Source: Nepenthes gracilis (taxonomy: Eukaryota; Streptophyta; Magnoliopsida; Caryophyllales; Nepenthaceae). From it: DNA of 64,000 bases. Location of the stretch: positions 496,001 to 560,000 of the forward strand of contig BSYO01000005.1 of assembly GCA_033239525.1 (NCBI GenBank), in the 5' to 3' direction. A program made the position numbers and the translations under genes. The stretch's first letter is position 1; the number at the start of each line of letters is the position of its first letter. Below are positions 10,037 through 21,360 of this stretch, in pieces. The notes beneath the pieces were generated by a model, which did no database searches, was not told where the DNA came from, and saw only the letters and a list, made by a program, of their open reading frames with translations.

Positions 10037-10840
10037 TGATGGGTCCTGGAACCTTGGGCCCAAAATCGCAGACACAGGCCCAAAGAGTTACATAGAAAGG
10101 CTGGCCCAAAAGGCTCATAAGCCCGATCAAATTCAAATGGCTAACTCGTTTCCAAGCACCTGGCCACCCGGACGGACACTAAGACCCATTTGAGACGGGA
10201 ACCACCAGGAAGGCCAAAATGACCCAGTTGCCAGCTCAGATAGCCTACACGGCACATGCTGCCACGAGCGACCAACGGCTCCTGACACGCCGTACCTGCA
10301 GGACATGCGCCTCTGAGCACCGTATCTGCCAGGCATGTGACAGTGTCCACTGTCGCGGCCGCATCCCTGGTGGTGGCGATGGTGGCGGCAACCACGACAT
10401 GTGGCGCCACGTGTCGTCTCCCTTACGGCATCACGTTCTTTATAAATACCCAACTTCAGCAACTGAAGAAGGACCTTATGCTTCTGAATCCTCTTACCCA
10501 TACTCTAGCAAGAACCCTCCAGAGAAGAGAGAAGAGAGAGAAGTTACCTTTCTTACGCTTTAACATCCTGAGAATGCTAAAGTTTCCCGGGCATCTATTG
10601 TAGTACTTTCTCTTCACCATAGTGAGATTTATCGGACTGCTCGTCCGCTACCGTGGTTTTTCACCCCTCGCCAGATTAAGGGGTTTTCCACGTAAACAGA
10701 CGTGTTCTCCCACTGCCCCCGTACTTTTCTCTCTTCGTTCGACTTCTACTTACTTTGTATTGCTCCAATCTGTCAATCCGTGTGCTTGGAGAGCCGCTCG
10801 CACTCGATTTAACGTACGACCAGATTCACAGGACGCAACA
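10037..10840 (+). repeat. 3' LTR of the Tat-like gypsy element
   Basis: 804 bp, same termini and length as 886-1689. TATA at 10441-10448. It ends at GCAACA, followed by the right ATTAT duplication. A minus-strand frame at 10133-10501, also present in the 5' LTR, is not treated as a gene. Confidence 0.95.
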
Positions 10841-11459
10841 ATTATAATAAAAGACTTGATTCGAAAATATCGGTGAGCATTTAGTTTATTTTTATTTTGA
10901 CTCAAATTTAGTTAAATTTTTTTTTTAATATTTGGAGGTTCAATTTAGACTTTGATGTTTATATTTTTAAAACAGTATAGGAATTCTTTATAACACTGAT
11001 TGTAAACTAAAATAAAAATTTTATTATCTTGAGAAATTGTGTCAAATTCTTTACTTCTACTTCTAAAATTTTTAGTTTATTTCTTAATATTGGCTTATAT
11101 TTAGGTTTGTTGAAAATACCACGTGTATCTTTAATTTTTAAAAATCGCATTTTTATTTTCAAAGTCAATGTTCAAGGATACTTTTTTAAATTTTAAAAAT
11201 ATAAGGATTATTTTACACAAAAATTAAATCATATACGACCAAAACGTAATCTAATAAATGAAAATTCTTCATTCTTGTGACACAAAAATTGAACCATATA
11301 TTTAAAAATTATATAAAAAGATTGGTAAATTAAAAAATTTTATCGATCATCGATTTTTTAAATATTTTTGTATGTGTAGATTGTAATAAAAAAATAAATT
11401 AAGTATTTAAAGAAGTGTACCATAAGAAGTAAGGAACTATTAGGAATTATCTTACAGAT
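10841..11459. other. AT-rich intergenic DNA
   Basis: Starts with the right ATTAT duplication of the gypsy element. The rest is AT-rich with no recognisable coding or repeat structure. Confidence 0.75.
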
Positions 11460-12512
11460 TGGTGCGTCCTTAGATTCGAATTTCGAACAGATTTGGACTG
11501 ATCCGTTTGTCCTAGTTCCGGCTCCGTTCATTCAGTTTGGATCCTGCACACCACTAAAACGAATAGGAGGTCAGTGTATCTGCGAAAAATTATCCTACCG
11601 AAAATACTCCGACGCTCAAGTCAGTAAACAGCCTTTAAAATCTGAGAATGTTACTGAAACTGAGAATTGAAAGAGAGAGAGTGTGTGTGCAAGAGTATGT
11701 GGATCTCCAAATGAAAGAGAGGCAATGTCGCCTTCTTGAATCTGGATGGTGGGGAGGTAGTAAACGGCTGTCAAAAGCAGCTTTGTATGCCTTGGGTTTT
11801 TTGAGTGTCAGCAGAAAGTAAAGAATTGTAAGTCTATCTCTGTTGTCGTTATGGGCGTTGTGTCAATAAAAGCTTGCGTGCCCTGAATGAGAATTCTAGG
11901 GCTTATTTATGGTTGACAAGGTAATATCTCTCCTTTGGAAGGAGCGATCCCCTATGTGATCCTTGGTTCGTTTGCCTTTCAGAGCTGATACCAGTTGCCA
12001 AACGGACCAAGATAGCTTCCTTCCACGGCGGTCAGTGGCTTTCCAAATGGCCCACCTTCCTTTTGTGTATTTTACCGTTGGAGCGCCCCAATTGGCAAGA
12101 GATTGGAAAAATCTGGCGCATTCCATATGAGAATGGCGCTAATTTTGTCAATGTTCATTTTGGGAGCCAATTGGGATCGTGGAAGATGCTGGGAGAGCCG
12201 TTGCTGGCCGTATGATGGATTGTGGGCCCGAGTGAGTCAGGCTCGTAAAAGGCCTTTTATTTTCGGCCTGTTACTACAATGATTCCGGTCTTGGACCGTA
12301 AAAGGCCTTACTACAATGGCGCCCCAATCGTTGCTGGCCGTTGCTGGCCGTCTGTACGCGAGTTAGCCGCCCGTTAGAGTCTAAATGGTTAACGTTGTCG
12401 TTGATCGTCTTGGACCTTCGCGTCCTGTTAGGCCGTTTTTATGTTGACCTCCGGTAGGCCGTTTTGGCCCTCCGTTGACCATGGGTCAGCCCATATTTCG
12501 GTGTACCCATCA
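11460..12512 (-). repeat. Probable solo LTR of a gypsy-like family
   Basis: A GC-richer block in AT-rich DNA. Read on the minus strand it begins TGATGGGTACACCG (right edge 12512) and ends near GACGCACCA (left edge about 11460), the same termini pattern as the three other gypsy LTR families here. A segment near 11540 resembles the U5-type GGTGT(A/G)CAGGATCCAA stretch of the LTR in the TBL intron. Repeated GTTGCTGGCCG and AGGCCGTTTT-type motifs occur at 12190-12480. No flanking 5-bp duplication was found, so the left edge is uncertain. It could also be one end of a decayed element. Confidence 0.5.
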
Positions 12513-12629
12513 GTACCTTAAATTTTATAATACATTTTATCCTTTGATTTTACATAAAATATCATTGTTCGATACACATATTTAAAGTCAATAATAAAAA
12601 ATTATAAAAATAAATGGTAACGAAATCAA

Positions 12630-12990
12630 ATGGAAGGAATTCTTTATGCGTTGGCAGTAGCATGTTTGATATATGCACAGATTTATATTAGATCAGATAT
12701 AAGTTTTACAAGTGGTTTACATGAAAGATACCAAAGCAATTCTAATATGGATTACCGAGAGATTGTAGAGAAATAATGAGACACTTACAATAAACTAAGG
12801 ATGACATGTTTACTTATAAAAAGTTTGATCATTTATAAGCAACATAATATTTAAATTTAGACTATACTGAATGTATAAGCACCAAAAAGTTCACATTTGT
12901 ATATATTTTGACTAGAGAAAAAATTTTATATAAAAGTGTAAAGCAATTTTTAATTGTTGTTTTCACAATAGAAAGGGCATTATTTCCCAA
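12630..12990 (+). pseudogene. Remnant of Ty1/copia RT/RNase H
   Basis: Reading across stops and gaps, the plus strand gives EGILYALAVACLIYAQ, then RSDISFTSGLHERYQSN, and later REKILYKSVKQFLIVV. These align in order with the conserved copia block around PYxSAVGSLMYA, TRPDI, and the GGAxSWxSxKQ part of RNase H. All catalytic context is eroded. It is unrelated in sequence detail to elements A-D and much older. Confidence 0.6.
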
Positions 12991-13561
12991 ATGATATGTT
13001 ATTTGATGAAAATGATGAATATTTTTGTAATTTAAAAATGGTTCTTTCTTACTCTATACATGGATATCTATAACAATCATTTTGAAATGTTTAAAATATC
13101 TAAAAATCTCTCAAATACAAATGAGATAGAAGAGAGATAAATCATTTTTTGATTTTTTAAATTTTATGTATTATTTTTGACAAATTAAAGTTTAATATTT
13201 ATGAACTTAGGTATATAAATTTATTTTTATATATAATTGATTAATAAAAAATATGATAACAAAGATCCTAAAAATTAATATTTATATCTCATTAAAAACT
13301 TTTAGATAAACCACCTATGAAATTCCTTTTGGAGAGAGTCATTTGTTATGCCTCATTTTGAAACAATAACTGGAAAATGATGTGACATTTATAAGGGAAT
13401 GTTTCAATATGTATAGCAAATAATTTTCCTAGGACTATATTTTTCCCTGTAAGTGCAAAATGGTGAATACAATTGTGTCAGCTATACACTAAACCATTTG
13501 TTAAGAGTGTCCTAAAATCTTTAACGGGAGACTCGAGTTTGTCCTGCAATACCATAGCGTG
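12991..13561. other. AT-rich intergenic DNA
   Basis: No recognisable gene. May include further decayed copia RNase H sequence at its left end. 13557-13561 (gcgtg) is the left target-site duplication of element A. Confidence 0.6.
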
Positions 13562-14241
13562 TGTTGGAGGAAAACGCGCGGAAGACCGAGCGGACACAAT
13601 GCTCGGACAGGAAACGGAGAGCAAAGCTCTCGGACGGTCGGGAGAGGTAGAGAAAAATGTGAGAGGGAACACACGAATTTTAACGTGGAAAACCCTTCTT
13701 TAAACAAGGGAAAAACCACGAAAGAATACACTATAAAGGATTGCTTACAAGTATCAGCTACATAAGCTCAAACTAAAGTGAAACAATCACAAGTGTACAA
13801 CTTTCTCTCTCTAAGGTGTTTCTCTCACAAATCTCACAAAGTGGTTGCTCACAAAGGCACACACCACAACTCACCAACCTCTCTCACTACTCCATAAATG
13901 ATCTCTGCACACCTATATATATACACATGAATAAAAATATATTATTCACTACCCTAGGAGTCTACCCCGGCCACCCTAGCGCCGGGGTGGCGGGCATGTT
14001 GCTGCAAAGGCCGTCGACACGCCTGGCAGTGCCCTGCAACCGTCTTGGAAGTTGTGGCGGCCCTGACTTCCAATGCCCGCATTTATTGCTGCCGCAGATC
14101 ATTAATGAGAGAATAAGTCAACGCACGCGTGGATGGAGTCCTCGTCCAAATCCTCTCGGACATGACGCGCGCAAGCAAAGTCCTCGTCCATTATTCCAAT
14201 GGAGTCCATGGACAAAAGGCCACTCGGGAGTGACCCCAACG
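13562..14241 (-). repeat. 3' LTR of copia element A
   Basis: 680 bp. The minus-strand 5' end of this LTR should be TGTTGGGG but reads CGTTGGGG, because 14241 is G, so one TG terminus is mutated. TATA-like TATATATA on the minus strand near 13913-13922. A GC-rich palindromic patch (about 13960-14045) differs strongly from the other LTR. Confidence 0.9.
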
Positions 14242-15834
14242 AACTTCCCCTCACGACCGAGTGAGAGTAAGGTTAGTTAGACCAGCAATGTCACAACAAG
14301 CTTCGGCTTCCCCTTTGGCAAAATCTTGGTTAACATGTCCGAGCCATTTTCTTCCGATCGGACCTTTCCAATTGATAGCTGCCCATCATCAAAATCATCT
14401 CTCACCCAATGATATCGCACGTCAATGTGTTTTGACCGAGAATGGAATGAGGAGTTTTTACATAAGTGAATGGCACTCTGACTATCACAAAGGATCTCGT
14501 ACGCCTCTTGCCTTAGACCCGATTCTTGGGCCGAACCTCTTCATCCATGCATTTCCTTGCGAGGCCTCGGTCACGGCAATGAACTGCATACGTGGTCGAG
14601 AGAGCGACGCATACGTAACTTGACTGCCCGGGAGACCGCCCCTCCCGTAAATTTTACCAAGTATCAGGACGTTGATTTCCTCGAATCAACATCCCGCCAT
14701 CTCTGCGTCCGTGTCACGCAATCAATCGAGGCTTCTCTTCTCAAACATCAAACCCACCTTGGAGGTTCCGCGTAAATATCGAAGATCCACTTCACCGAGA
14801 CCGATGTTCCATCCACAGGTTTGATAGAAATCTCACAAGGCGAACCGCCGCATGTGCGATGTCCGACGCGTACAAACGGCCGCGTACATAAGATCGCTAA
14901 CGGCCGAGGAGTAAGGAACCTTACTCATACGCGCCTTCTCGGTGTCAGGACGGACACTCGCGCTTACTCGATCTAAAATGGTTGGCGGTGGGGTCTTGTG
15001 AGGCTTGGATCCTTCCATATTGAATCTTTGAAGCACCTTTTCAATATAACCCTCCTGTGACAGCCAAAGCTTCTTGCCCCCTCGGTTGCGAGAAATCCCG
15101 ATTCCCGAGAATACATTTCGGCCCGAGGTCTTTCATGTGAAAGATTGTCCCGATTACTTCTTGACTTCATGATTCGAAAGCACTATTCTCGTCCGACAAC
15201 CAGCATGTCGTCCACATAAAGGAGAAGGATGACGAAATCGTTGTCCGAGAACTTCGCACAAAGACACACGGTCCGAGGAAGTCTTATGGTAACCTTGCTT
15301 GACCATAACAGACTCGAACTTTACGTACCTTTGTCTCGGAGCTTGTTTCGGCCCATACAAGCTCTTCTTCAAAACGACAAACAAGTCCCTCCTTTCCTTT
15401 GACTTCAAAAACAGTTGCTCCATGTAGATCTCTTCCTCTAGATCTCCATGGAGAAAAGGCTGTCCGGACGTCCAGTTGCTCAATTTCCAGGTCCAACGCA
15501 GCTGCTAGTCCGAGCACTAAACGGACCGAGGACATTTTCACAACAAAGCAAAAATCTCATCAAAATCAACACCCTTTCGTTGTTAAATCCTTTGACCACA
15601 AGTCGTGCCTTGTGTCTTCGGGGGCGCTCGGGTCTCGGTTGCCTTCAAAGCGGAAGACCCATTTGTTCTTGAGCCTTCTTCCCTTAGGCAATTCCGCCAA
15701 TTTGAAACGTATGGTTCTCGCAGAAGGGAAGTCATTTCTTTCTCCATGGCTTCAAACCATTTATCCTTCTCGGCACTACTCATGGCCTCTTGAAGTCCTC
15801 TGGGTTCTCCCATCGGTGAGGAGGACAAACTCAC
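14242..15834 (-). pseudogene. pol: Element A RT and RNase H region (shattered)
   Basis: Minus-strand fragments in several frames still show copia RT blocks in order: a SAEKDKWFEAMEKEM start (about 15770), VLGLAAALDLEIEQLDVRTAF (about 15470-15520), LYVDDML with the catalytic Asp pair (about 15200-15220), and the SAVSDLMYAAVCTR block (about 14860-14920) leading to RNase H. Frames are broken every 100-300 bp, mostly by short indels. Element B carries a largely open version of the same RT, so the damage in A arose in this copy or its recent lineage, or is partly a consensus error. Confidence 0.85.
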
Positions 15835-15964
15835 CTATTTGGAAGGCGGACGGACGGACGTCTCACACGGGGACGACCGTCTCACTTGGGCTACCTTACC
15901 TGCCGAGGTACCACATCTTCAACTCCGATCCCGAGGCGCCGTATTCGCCCGATCTGGTTAGCGA

Positions 15965-17300
15965 TTACCCTTGATCCGAGGACATCGGATACAAGAGGTA
16001 CAGACCAGACGATTTCAATCTCAAGCGTGTCCGTCCGAGAGGTACTGGAAAGAGACTTGGATCTTTCTCAATGTCCTCTATGGTCTCATCCTCAACGAAG
16101 ACCACGTCGCGGGAACGAACCAACTTCTTTGCTTTTGGGTCATAAAACCTGTACCCAAATTCTTCCTCACCATAGCCCAGAAAGACACATTGTAGCGTCT
16201 TTGGCTCCAGTTTGGTCCTCTCATCTCTCGAAACATGGACGAAAGCCTTGCAGCCGAAAGTCCGCAGATGACTGTACGCTGGTTCTTTCCCCGTCCAAAG
16301 CCGCTCAGGAACTTCCCCGTGCAGAGGCTTACTGGGCGAGCGGTTAATAACATGGGCGGCCGTCCTCAAGGCCTCGGCCCAGAAAGATCCTCGCAGCCTT
16401 GCCTCAGACAGCATGCACCTTACTCTTTCTAAGAGAGTGCGATTCATCCTCTCGGCCACTCCGTTCAGCTGTGGCGTCTTTGGTGGAGTCTTCTGATGTT
16501 TGATGCCATGAGCTCTGCAGTAGGCATCAAACCGTCCAATGTACTCGCCACCGTTGTCGCTCCTTATTGTCTTCAGTCTCCTCCCGGTCTCCCGCTCAAC
16601 AAGGACGTGGAACTGTTGAAAAATTTTCGCGACCTGGTCCTTGGTCTTCAGCGGGAACACCCTGACTTCCTTGAGCAATCGCGTCATGAAGGTCACAAAG
16701 TACCGTGCACCTCCAAAAGACTTCTCAGGGAGAGGGCCACACACGTCAGTGTGTACAAGTTCCAAGATCTCGGACTTCTTGGAGATTTACGTCTCGAGAG
16801 AAGGAGACTCTTCTTTGTTTCCCCCGCCATGCGGTGAGGACACGTCCCGGGCATGTCTCCATCCATCTCGGGGATGAGACCCTTCCGGCCAAGTGACCCA
16901 TGCCACGCTCACTCATGTGTCCGGAGTCTCTTGTGCCAAGATCCGAGGACTCCGCACTCCTCGTGGCATTCACCTCGCCCACTTGACTGAGCTTTCAAAG
17001 CATAAAGCCCGGATGCCTTAGTTCCTCGGGCAATGACCATGGAGCCCTTGGTCATTTTGATACTGCCCGTCCTGTAAGACGCTGCGGTAACCTTCATCAT
17101 CCGATCGCCTAACCGAGATGATGTTGCTTTGATGTCGGGGGCGTGCCGGACGTCCTTTAGAGTCACTGGCTCCAGTACTCATCACCAACGTGATGTCTCC
17201 TCATCCTATGAACTCGGACGTCGCTTATTGCCCATTCTCGGTACTCTGGGGCACAAGGAGCATAAGTGGAGAACAGGTTCTCTCCGGAGGTAACGTGGGT
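15965..17300 (-). pseudogene. pol: Element A protease-integrase region
   Basis: The open stretch 15965-16765 encodes most of a copia integrase core: ELVHTDVCGP (first catalytic Asp), IRSDNGGEYIG (second Asp), LNGVAERMNRT (catalytic Glu), then the C-terminal CVFLGYGEEEFGYRFYDP block typical of the lineage. Upstream (about 16750-17300, minus) the pre-integrase segment SSDLGTRDSGHMSERGMGH and traces of the protease region are frame-broken. The frame continues past the integrase into acidic, low-conservation sequence. Confidence 0.88.
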
Positions 17301-17368
17301 CAAGCGCCGAGTCCACTACCCAATCCGAGGACGCCCGCCACGCCCATCAAGTCCTCGAGACTCACAAG

Positions 17369-18189
17369 TTAAGAGGAGATCGGCTCTGTCACAACGAGAG
17401 ATCGAGGACTCTTCCTCGCCTCGTCTCTTTTCGCCGTATCCTTCCGAGCGTTCTCACGCTTCCATTTTGTAGAACTTTTGATGTGGCCCTTCTTGCCACA
17501 ATGATGGCACTCCATGTCTTGATCGAGAACGTGACTTACTCCGCCCTTTATCTTGAGACTTTGGGCCACGTCCTCGGCTTCTTCCCCTCGATTCCGTGAC
17601 AAGGACCTCGAAAGTTCTTTGAGAGGTAGACGTTCCCCGAGAAAGCCGTCGTACTTCCTCATTCAAAGACTGGCTCCTTTACCATCTCAGCGTCACCACT
17701 TTGTTCGAGCCTGTGTTGGCGATCGTGACCCTCATGGTTTCCCATGAGTCCGGGAGGGTTGCTAGGAGCGAGTCCTAGCACTTCGTCCTCGAACTTAATG
17801 CCCATCTTGTTGATTGGTCCACGCATCCCCTCAAACTCGTTTAAGTGGTCGGCAAGAAGATCCGTCCTTGTGCCGGATATGGACCAACCGCATCAAATGG
17901 TAAATTTTATTGTTACTGATTTGGAGGCAAAGAGCTTCTCGGCTTCTCCCAAAGGGCTTTGGCATTTGTCTCTCTACGAACATGGTTATACACGTTCGTC
18001 CAAACCGCACGATGAACCCGCACTTTGTTTGTGCTCCAACGCCCAGGCCTCGTCCGTTTTCGTTGACGATTTTTCGGAGGAGAAGACCGGATCATGCATA
18101 GACTTGACGAAAAGCAAGTCAGACATTTTGCTCTGCCAGATGTCAAAGTTTGAACCATTCAAACAAACCATCTTACTGCCAAACTCCAT
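17369..18189 (-). pseudogene. gag: Element A gag (broken)
   Basis: Probable ATG at 18189 (MEFGSKMVCLNGSNFDIWQSKM), the same start as in element B. The WQSKM block is the usual N-terminal copia gag motif. The frame is lost after about 70 codons. A zinc-knuckle-like ECHHCGKKGHIK segment near 17480-17515 (minus) lacks a clear fourth Cys, probably through a short deletion, and is followed by a Lys/Glu-rich tail. Confidence 0.82.
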
Positions 18190-18227
18190 TTCTGATAACA
18201 AGCAAAGATCACCGCGCAAACAACCTT

Positions 18228-18240
18228 GTCTCTGATACCA
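18228..18240 (-). other. Primer binding site of element A
   Basis: The minus strand reads TGGTATCAGAGAC just inside the 5' LTR, the usual plant copia site complementary to initiator Met tRNA. Confidence 0.85.
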
Positions 18241-18242
18241 CT

Positions 18243-18924
18243 TGTTGGAGCAAAACGCGCGGAAGACCGAGCGGACACAACGCTCGGACAGGAAACGGAG
18301 AGCAAAGCTCTCGGACGGTCGGGAGAGGTAGAGAAAAATGTGAGAGGGAACACACGAATTTTAACGTGGAAAACCCTTCTTTAAACAAGGGAAAAACCAC
18401 GAAAGAATACACTATAAAGGATTGCTTACAAGTATCAGCTATACAAGCTCAAACTAAAGTGAAACAATCACAAGTGTACAACTTTCTCTCTCTAAGGTGT
18501 TTCTCTCACAAATCTCACAAAGTGGTTGCTCACAAAGGCACACACCACAACTCACCAACCTCTCTCACTACTCCATAAATGATCTCTGCACACCTATATA
18601 TATACACATGAATAAAAATATATTATTCACTACCCTAGGAGTCTACCCCACCACCCTAGCGCCCGGGGTGGCGGGCATGTTACTGCCCGGGCCGTCATCG
18701 ACGCACGCCCGCGCAGCTCAGAACCGTCTTGGAAGTTGTGGCGGCCTGACTTCCAATGCCCGCATTTATTCTTTGCCGTAGATCATTAATGAGAGAATAA
18801 GTCAACACACGCGTGGATGGAGTCCTCGTCCAAATCCTCTCGGACATGACGCACCAAGCAAAGTCCTCGTCCATTATTCCAATGGAGTCCGCGGACAAAA
18901 GGCCACTCGGGAGTGACCCCAACA
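18243..18924 (-). repeat. 5' LTR of copia element A
   Basis: 682 bp with TG...CA ends on the minus strand. TATA-like repeat on the minus strand near 18592-18604. The stem-loop plus TTTTCCACGTTAAA box lies at 18362-18400. Confidence 0.92.
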
Positions 18925-19696
18925 GCGTGTTGTTTTGGATCCCAACACTTGGAGTGCGTCAAAGCAATCCCTCTCATCTTCTTCGAGTAAAAATTCTTGT
19001 ACTAGTTAATCAGGTGCGTGTTTTGCTCACCACACAAGAAGTTTATGCATACTTTACCAAGAAGCTTACAAGTACTCTACATTTGATGCATGCTCATAGC
19101 CTGCGCCACTACTAAATTAGAGTCGCCCACCTGCAAGTGAAAGATTTTTAGATTTGTCGTTGGCTCATTCTCTCCAAAAAACATAAGGGAAATGTTGTTC
19201 CCCAGGTACCTGCTAAGATCCTTCATCAATTTTAATCCAAGCAAGTGCTGGATTTCTCTGGCATCTTCCACTGTTCACACTGGGAGAGATGAAGAGCTGA
19301 GATTTCTCTGGCTTACCTTATGACACGGGGGTTTCTAGAAGGCTTTCGTTATTGAAGATAAAATCATACTTTTAGACAACATAAGCTATCACTATTACAT
19401 TTTGTCTTTCGACAAAGCTACTGTTACATTGATTTCTCTTACTGGTATTGCCAGCAGTCGTTATTTCCCTCTTAAACATTCAAATTCGATATTCTGATTC
19501 TAGGGCACACCAGATTACTAACATAGACAATATCCTAGAGACAATATAAATCAGTACCACATCAGATGCCCACACTACTTACTGATGTATAGTTACTAAA
19601 TATTGCTGATACATCTTTTTGAAGTCTGATACAATTGCTAAAGTTACTGTATTTTATATTTCTTCTGTTAATTTGTTATAGTCAATTGATTATTCT
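18925..19696. other. Spacer between copia elements A and C
   Basis: Holds the right GCGTG duplication of A and the left ATTCT duplication of C (19692-19696). In between is unassigned, moderately AT-rich sequence with no convincing coding potential. A and C are neighbours and not nested in one another. Confidence 0.7.
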
Positions 19697-20455
19697 TGTT
19701 GGGTTATGGGTCACTCCCATGTGGGCCCGTACCCACTTGATGAGGCGGGTGGAGGTCCATATTCTCACCGCATGGAGAAAGATTAAGTCGTGCTCGCTAG
19801 ATGCTCGAGCGGTTTTTCCAGTATGTCGGCCGCTCGCCCTGTGCTCGAGAGGAGCTTGAGCGGATTTTCCAGAATGATGGCCGATCGCTATATGCTCGAG
19901 AGGCGCTCGAGCGGATTTTTCAGAATGTGGGCCGCTCGTTGGGCGCTCTACCGGGGGCCGGAGCTCGCCGCGCGCTCAACAGCCGCTCGAGCGGGTGCCG
20001 GTGATATAAAACGCGGGACTTTCGTTTTTAGGGTTATGAGAACCATTTGAGTGCCGTTCCAGAGAAGAGAAAAGAGAGAGAAGAAGAAGAAGAGGAAGAA
20101 TTGAGCCTCCGTTCGGATTTTCAATCAAGTTTCAGTCTTCGGTGATCCCACGTACGAGATTCTTGCTGCCGTGAAGAACGTCTCCCGGGTTTCATCTCTT
20201 CTATTATTCTTTATACTTATTGTACGGGCTGTCCACATGAGTTGATATTGTTTTTTGGTGATTTGGGGTTTGTGTAACCTATCAACTGCTGCTAGTGGAA
20301 ATTTCGGACTCTGTGTCCCGTGGTTTTTCTCCCTCGTTTCATAGGAAGTTTTTCACGTAAAAATTACGTCTTTCTTGTTTGTGTGTGCTGTTCGTGTGCT
20401 TGACATCGTCTATCACGTATTTTATCACGGTTCAAACAAGCTTTTAAATCTAACA
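19697..20455 (+). repeat. 5' LTR of copia element C
   Basis: 759 bp. U3 has about three copies of a 51-bp repeat (about 19796-19950) built on CTCGAG and GAGCGG motifs and a TTTTCCAGAATG core. TATAAAA at 20005-20011. R/U5 has the stem-loop plus TTTTTCACGTAAA box at 20321-20360. Confidence 0.93.
20005..20011 (+). promoter_or_regulatory. TATA box of element C LTR
   Basis: TATAAAA directly downstream of the GC-rich 51-bp repeats and upstream of a purine-rich leader. The matching TATA in element D is at 46470-46476. Confidence 0.7.
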
Positions 20456-20457
20456 AG

Positions 20458-20470
20458 TGGTATCAAAGCT
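20458..20470 (+). other. Primer binding site of element C
   Basis: TGGTATCAAAGCT, two bases after the LTR. Initiator-Met-tRNA-type site with one mismatch relative to the TGGTATCAGAG seen in A, B and D. Confidence 0.8.
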
Positions 20471-20507
20471 ATTGGTTCGTGTTGGGTATTGTGACTTGTT
20501 TGAATCG

Positions 20508-21360
20508 ATGGCATCTTCATCGTCAAAAACTCTGCCTATTGGCATTGCGCAGTTCAACGGACAGGGGAACTTCATTCTCTGGTAAGAGAGGGTGAAGAAC
20601 ATTTTGACGAGAGAAGGGACAGTGAAGGCGTTGAAAAAGAAAGATGAAAAGCCTGAAAAAATAACCGACGATGAATGACAAGACAAGAGAGATCTTGTAA
20701 ATTACACTATTAAGTTGTGCCTGGCGGACAACACTGTTCAAGAAGTTATTGGCCTAACTGATCCGGCGGAGATCTGGGAGAAGTTAGAGAGCCGTTATAA
20801 GTCAAAGTCTTTGACAACCAGACTGCACGTGAAGAAGCAGTTTTATGGCTTACGGTTACAGAATGAGGGAGTTTTGAGAAGCACTTGAATGAATTTAACC
20901 GGATATTGACACATATATCTGCTCTTGATAAGAAAATCAAGGAGGAGGACAAGGCACTGGTTCTACTGGCCTCTTTGCCGGCCACCTATGATCACATCGT
21001 CACGACCTTACTGTTCGGCAAGGATACCTTAAAGTTGGATGAAGTTATTGCCTCTTTGCTTATGAACGAGTCCAGACGGTCACTGAGGACATCATCGTCT
21101 TCTCATTACGAGTCTTTGGTGGATCAATCCGGGGAAGAAGTAAAAGTCGCCATCAGAAATCAGGAGAAAAAGGACGCAGCAAGTCACGGTCCAGATATCA
21201 AAATGTGGAGTGCCATCACTGTGGCAAAAAGGGCCACATTAAGAAGCACTGCTACAAATGAAAGCGTGAGAATGTTGAAGGTAGTGAGAAAAAGACTAAC
21301 AAGACTCGGGAGGAAGAAAGAGCTACTGTTGTTATCGGGACTGATCTTTGGCTGGTGTGC
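20508..21360 (+). pseudogene. gag: Element C gag (broken)
   Basis: ATG at 20508 (MASSSSKTLPIGIAQFNG). After 25 codons the frame meets TAA at 20583-20585, at exactly the position found in element D. TGA at 20676 replaces a Trp codon (TGGCAAGAC in D). A frameshift near 20865-20885 leads to the open stretch 20885-21379, which has the central gag domain (IKEEDKALVLLASLPATYDHIVTTLL). The zinc knuckle lies at about 21210-21260 in another frame, as ECHHCGKKGH then a fourth Cys in KKHCYK. Confidence 0.88.

Larger units (their letters stand above)
886..10840 (+). mobile_element. Full-length Ty3/gypsy LTR retrotransposon, Tat-like lineage
   Basis: A 9,955-bp element bounded by two 804-bp LTRs that begin TGATGGG and end GCAACA. 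It is flanked by a perfect 5-bp target-site duplication ATTAT (881-885 and 10841-10845). Order: 5' LTR, primer binding site, gag, pol (PR-RT-RH-second RH-IN), a 57-bp tandem array, a minus-strand ORF, polypurine tract, 3' LTR. RT before IN makes it Ty3/gypsy. The second RNase H, the DNGSS protease motif, the tandem repeats after pol and the antisense ORF with a gypsy-type 'transposase_28'-like segment are typical of the plant Tat group. No chromodomain was seen. Many stops and frameshifts make it non-autonomous now. Hand comparison of the two LTRs gives about 50 differences (roughly 6%), mostly transitions, so it is not a recent insertion. Confidence 0.95.
13562..18924 (-). mobile_element. Copia element A: full-length Ty1/copia, Tork/Tnt1-like, minus strand
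   Basis: 5,363 bp with a perfect GCGTG duplication (13557-13561 and 18925-18929). Read on the minus strand: 5' LTR (18924-18243), primer site complementary to initiator Met tRNA, gag, zinc knuckle, integrase, RT/RNase H, polypurine tract, 3' LTR. IN before RT defines Ty1/copia. Same family as element B at 28831-34156 (similar LTRs and protein). The LTRs are very similar (roughly 1-2% by hand outside a variable GC-rich patch), yet every coding domain except the integrase is cut by small indels and stops. Confidence 0.94.

Noticed and set aside
13478..13765. Small frames in the copia A LTR, repeated at 18159-18412
   Set aside because: LTR sequence; same peptide appears only because the LTR is duplicated.
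19077..19271. Minus-strand frame with a slight look of a LINE reverse transcriptase segment
   Set aside because: Only a few residues (SRYLGNN) fit and no flanking RT or endonuclease blocks were found.
18925..19696. Possible nesting of element C inside element A
   Set aside because: Each has its own perfect target duplication and intact ends, separated by 772 bp of other sequence.
20458..20470. tRNA-like TGGTATCA sequences as tRNA genes
   Set aside because: They are primer binding sites next to LTRs, complementary to a tRNA 3' end; no cloverleaf sequence surrounds them.
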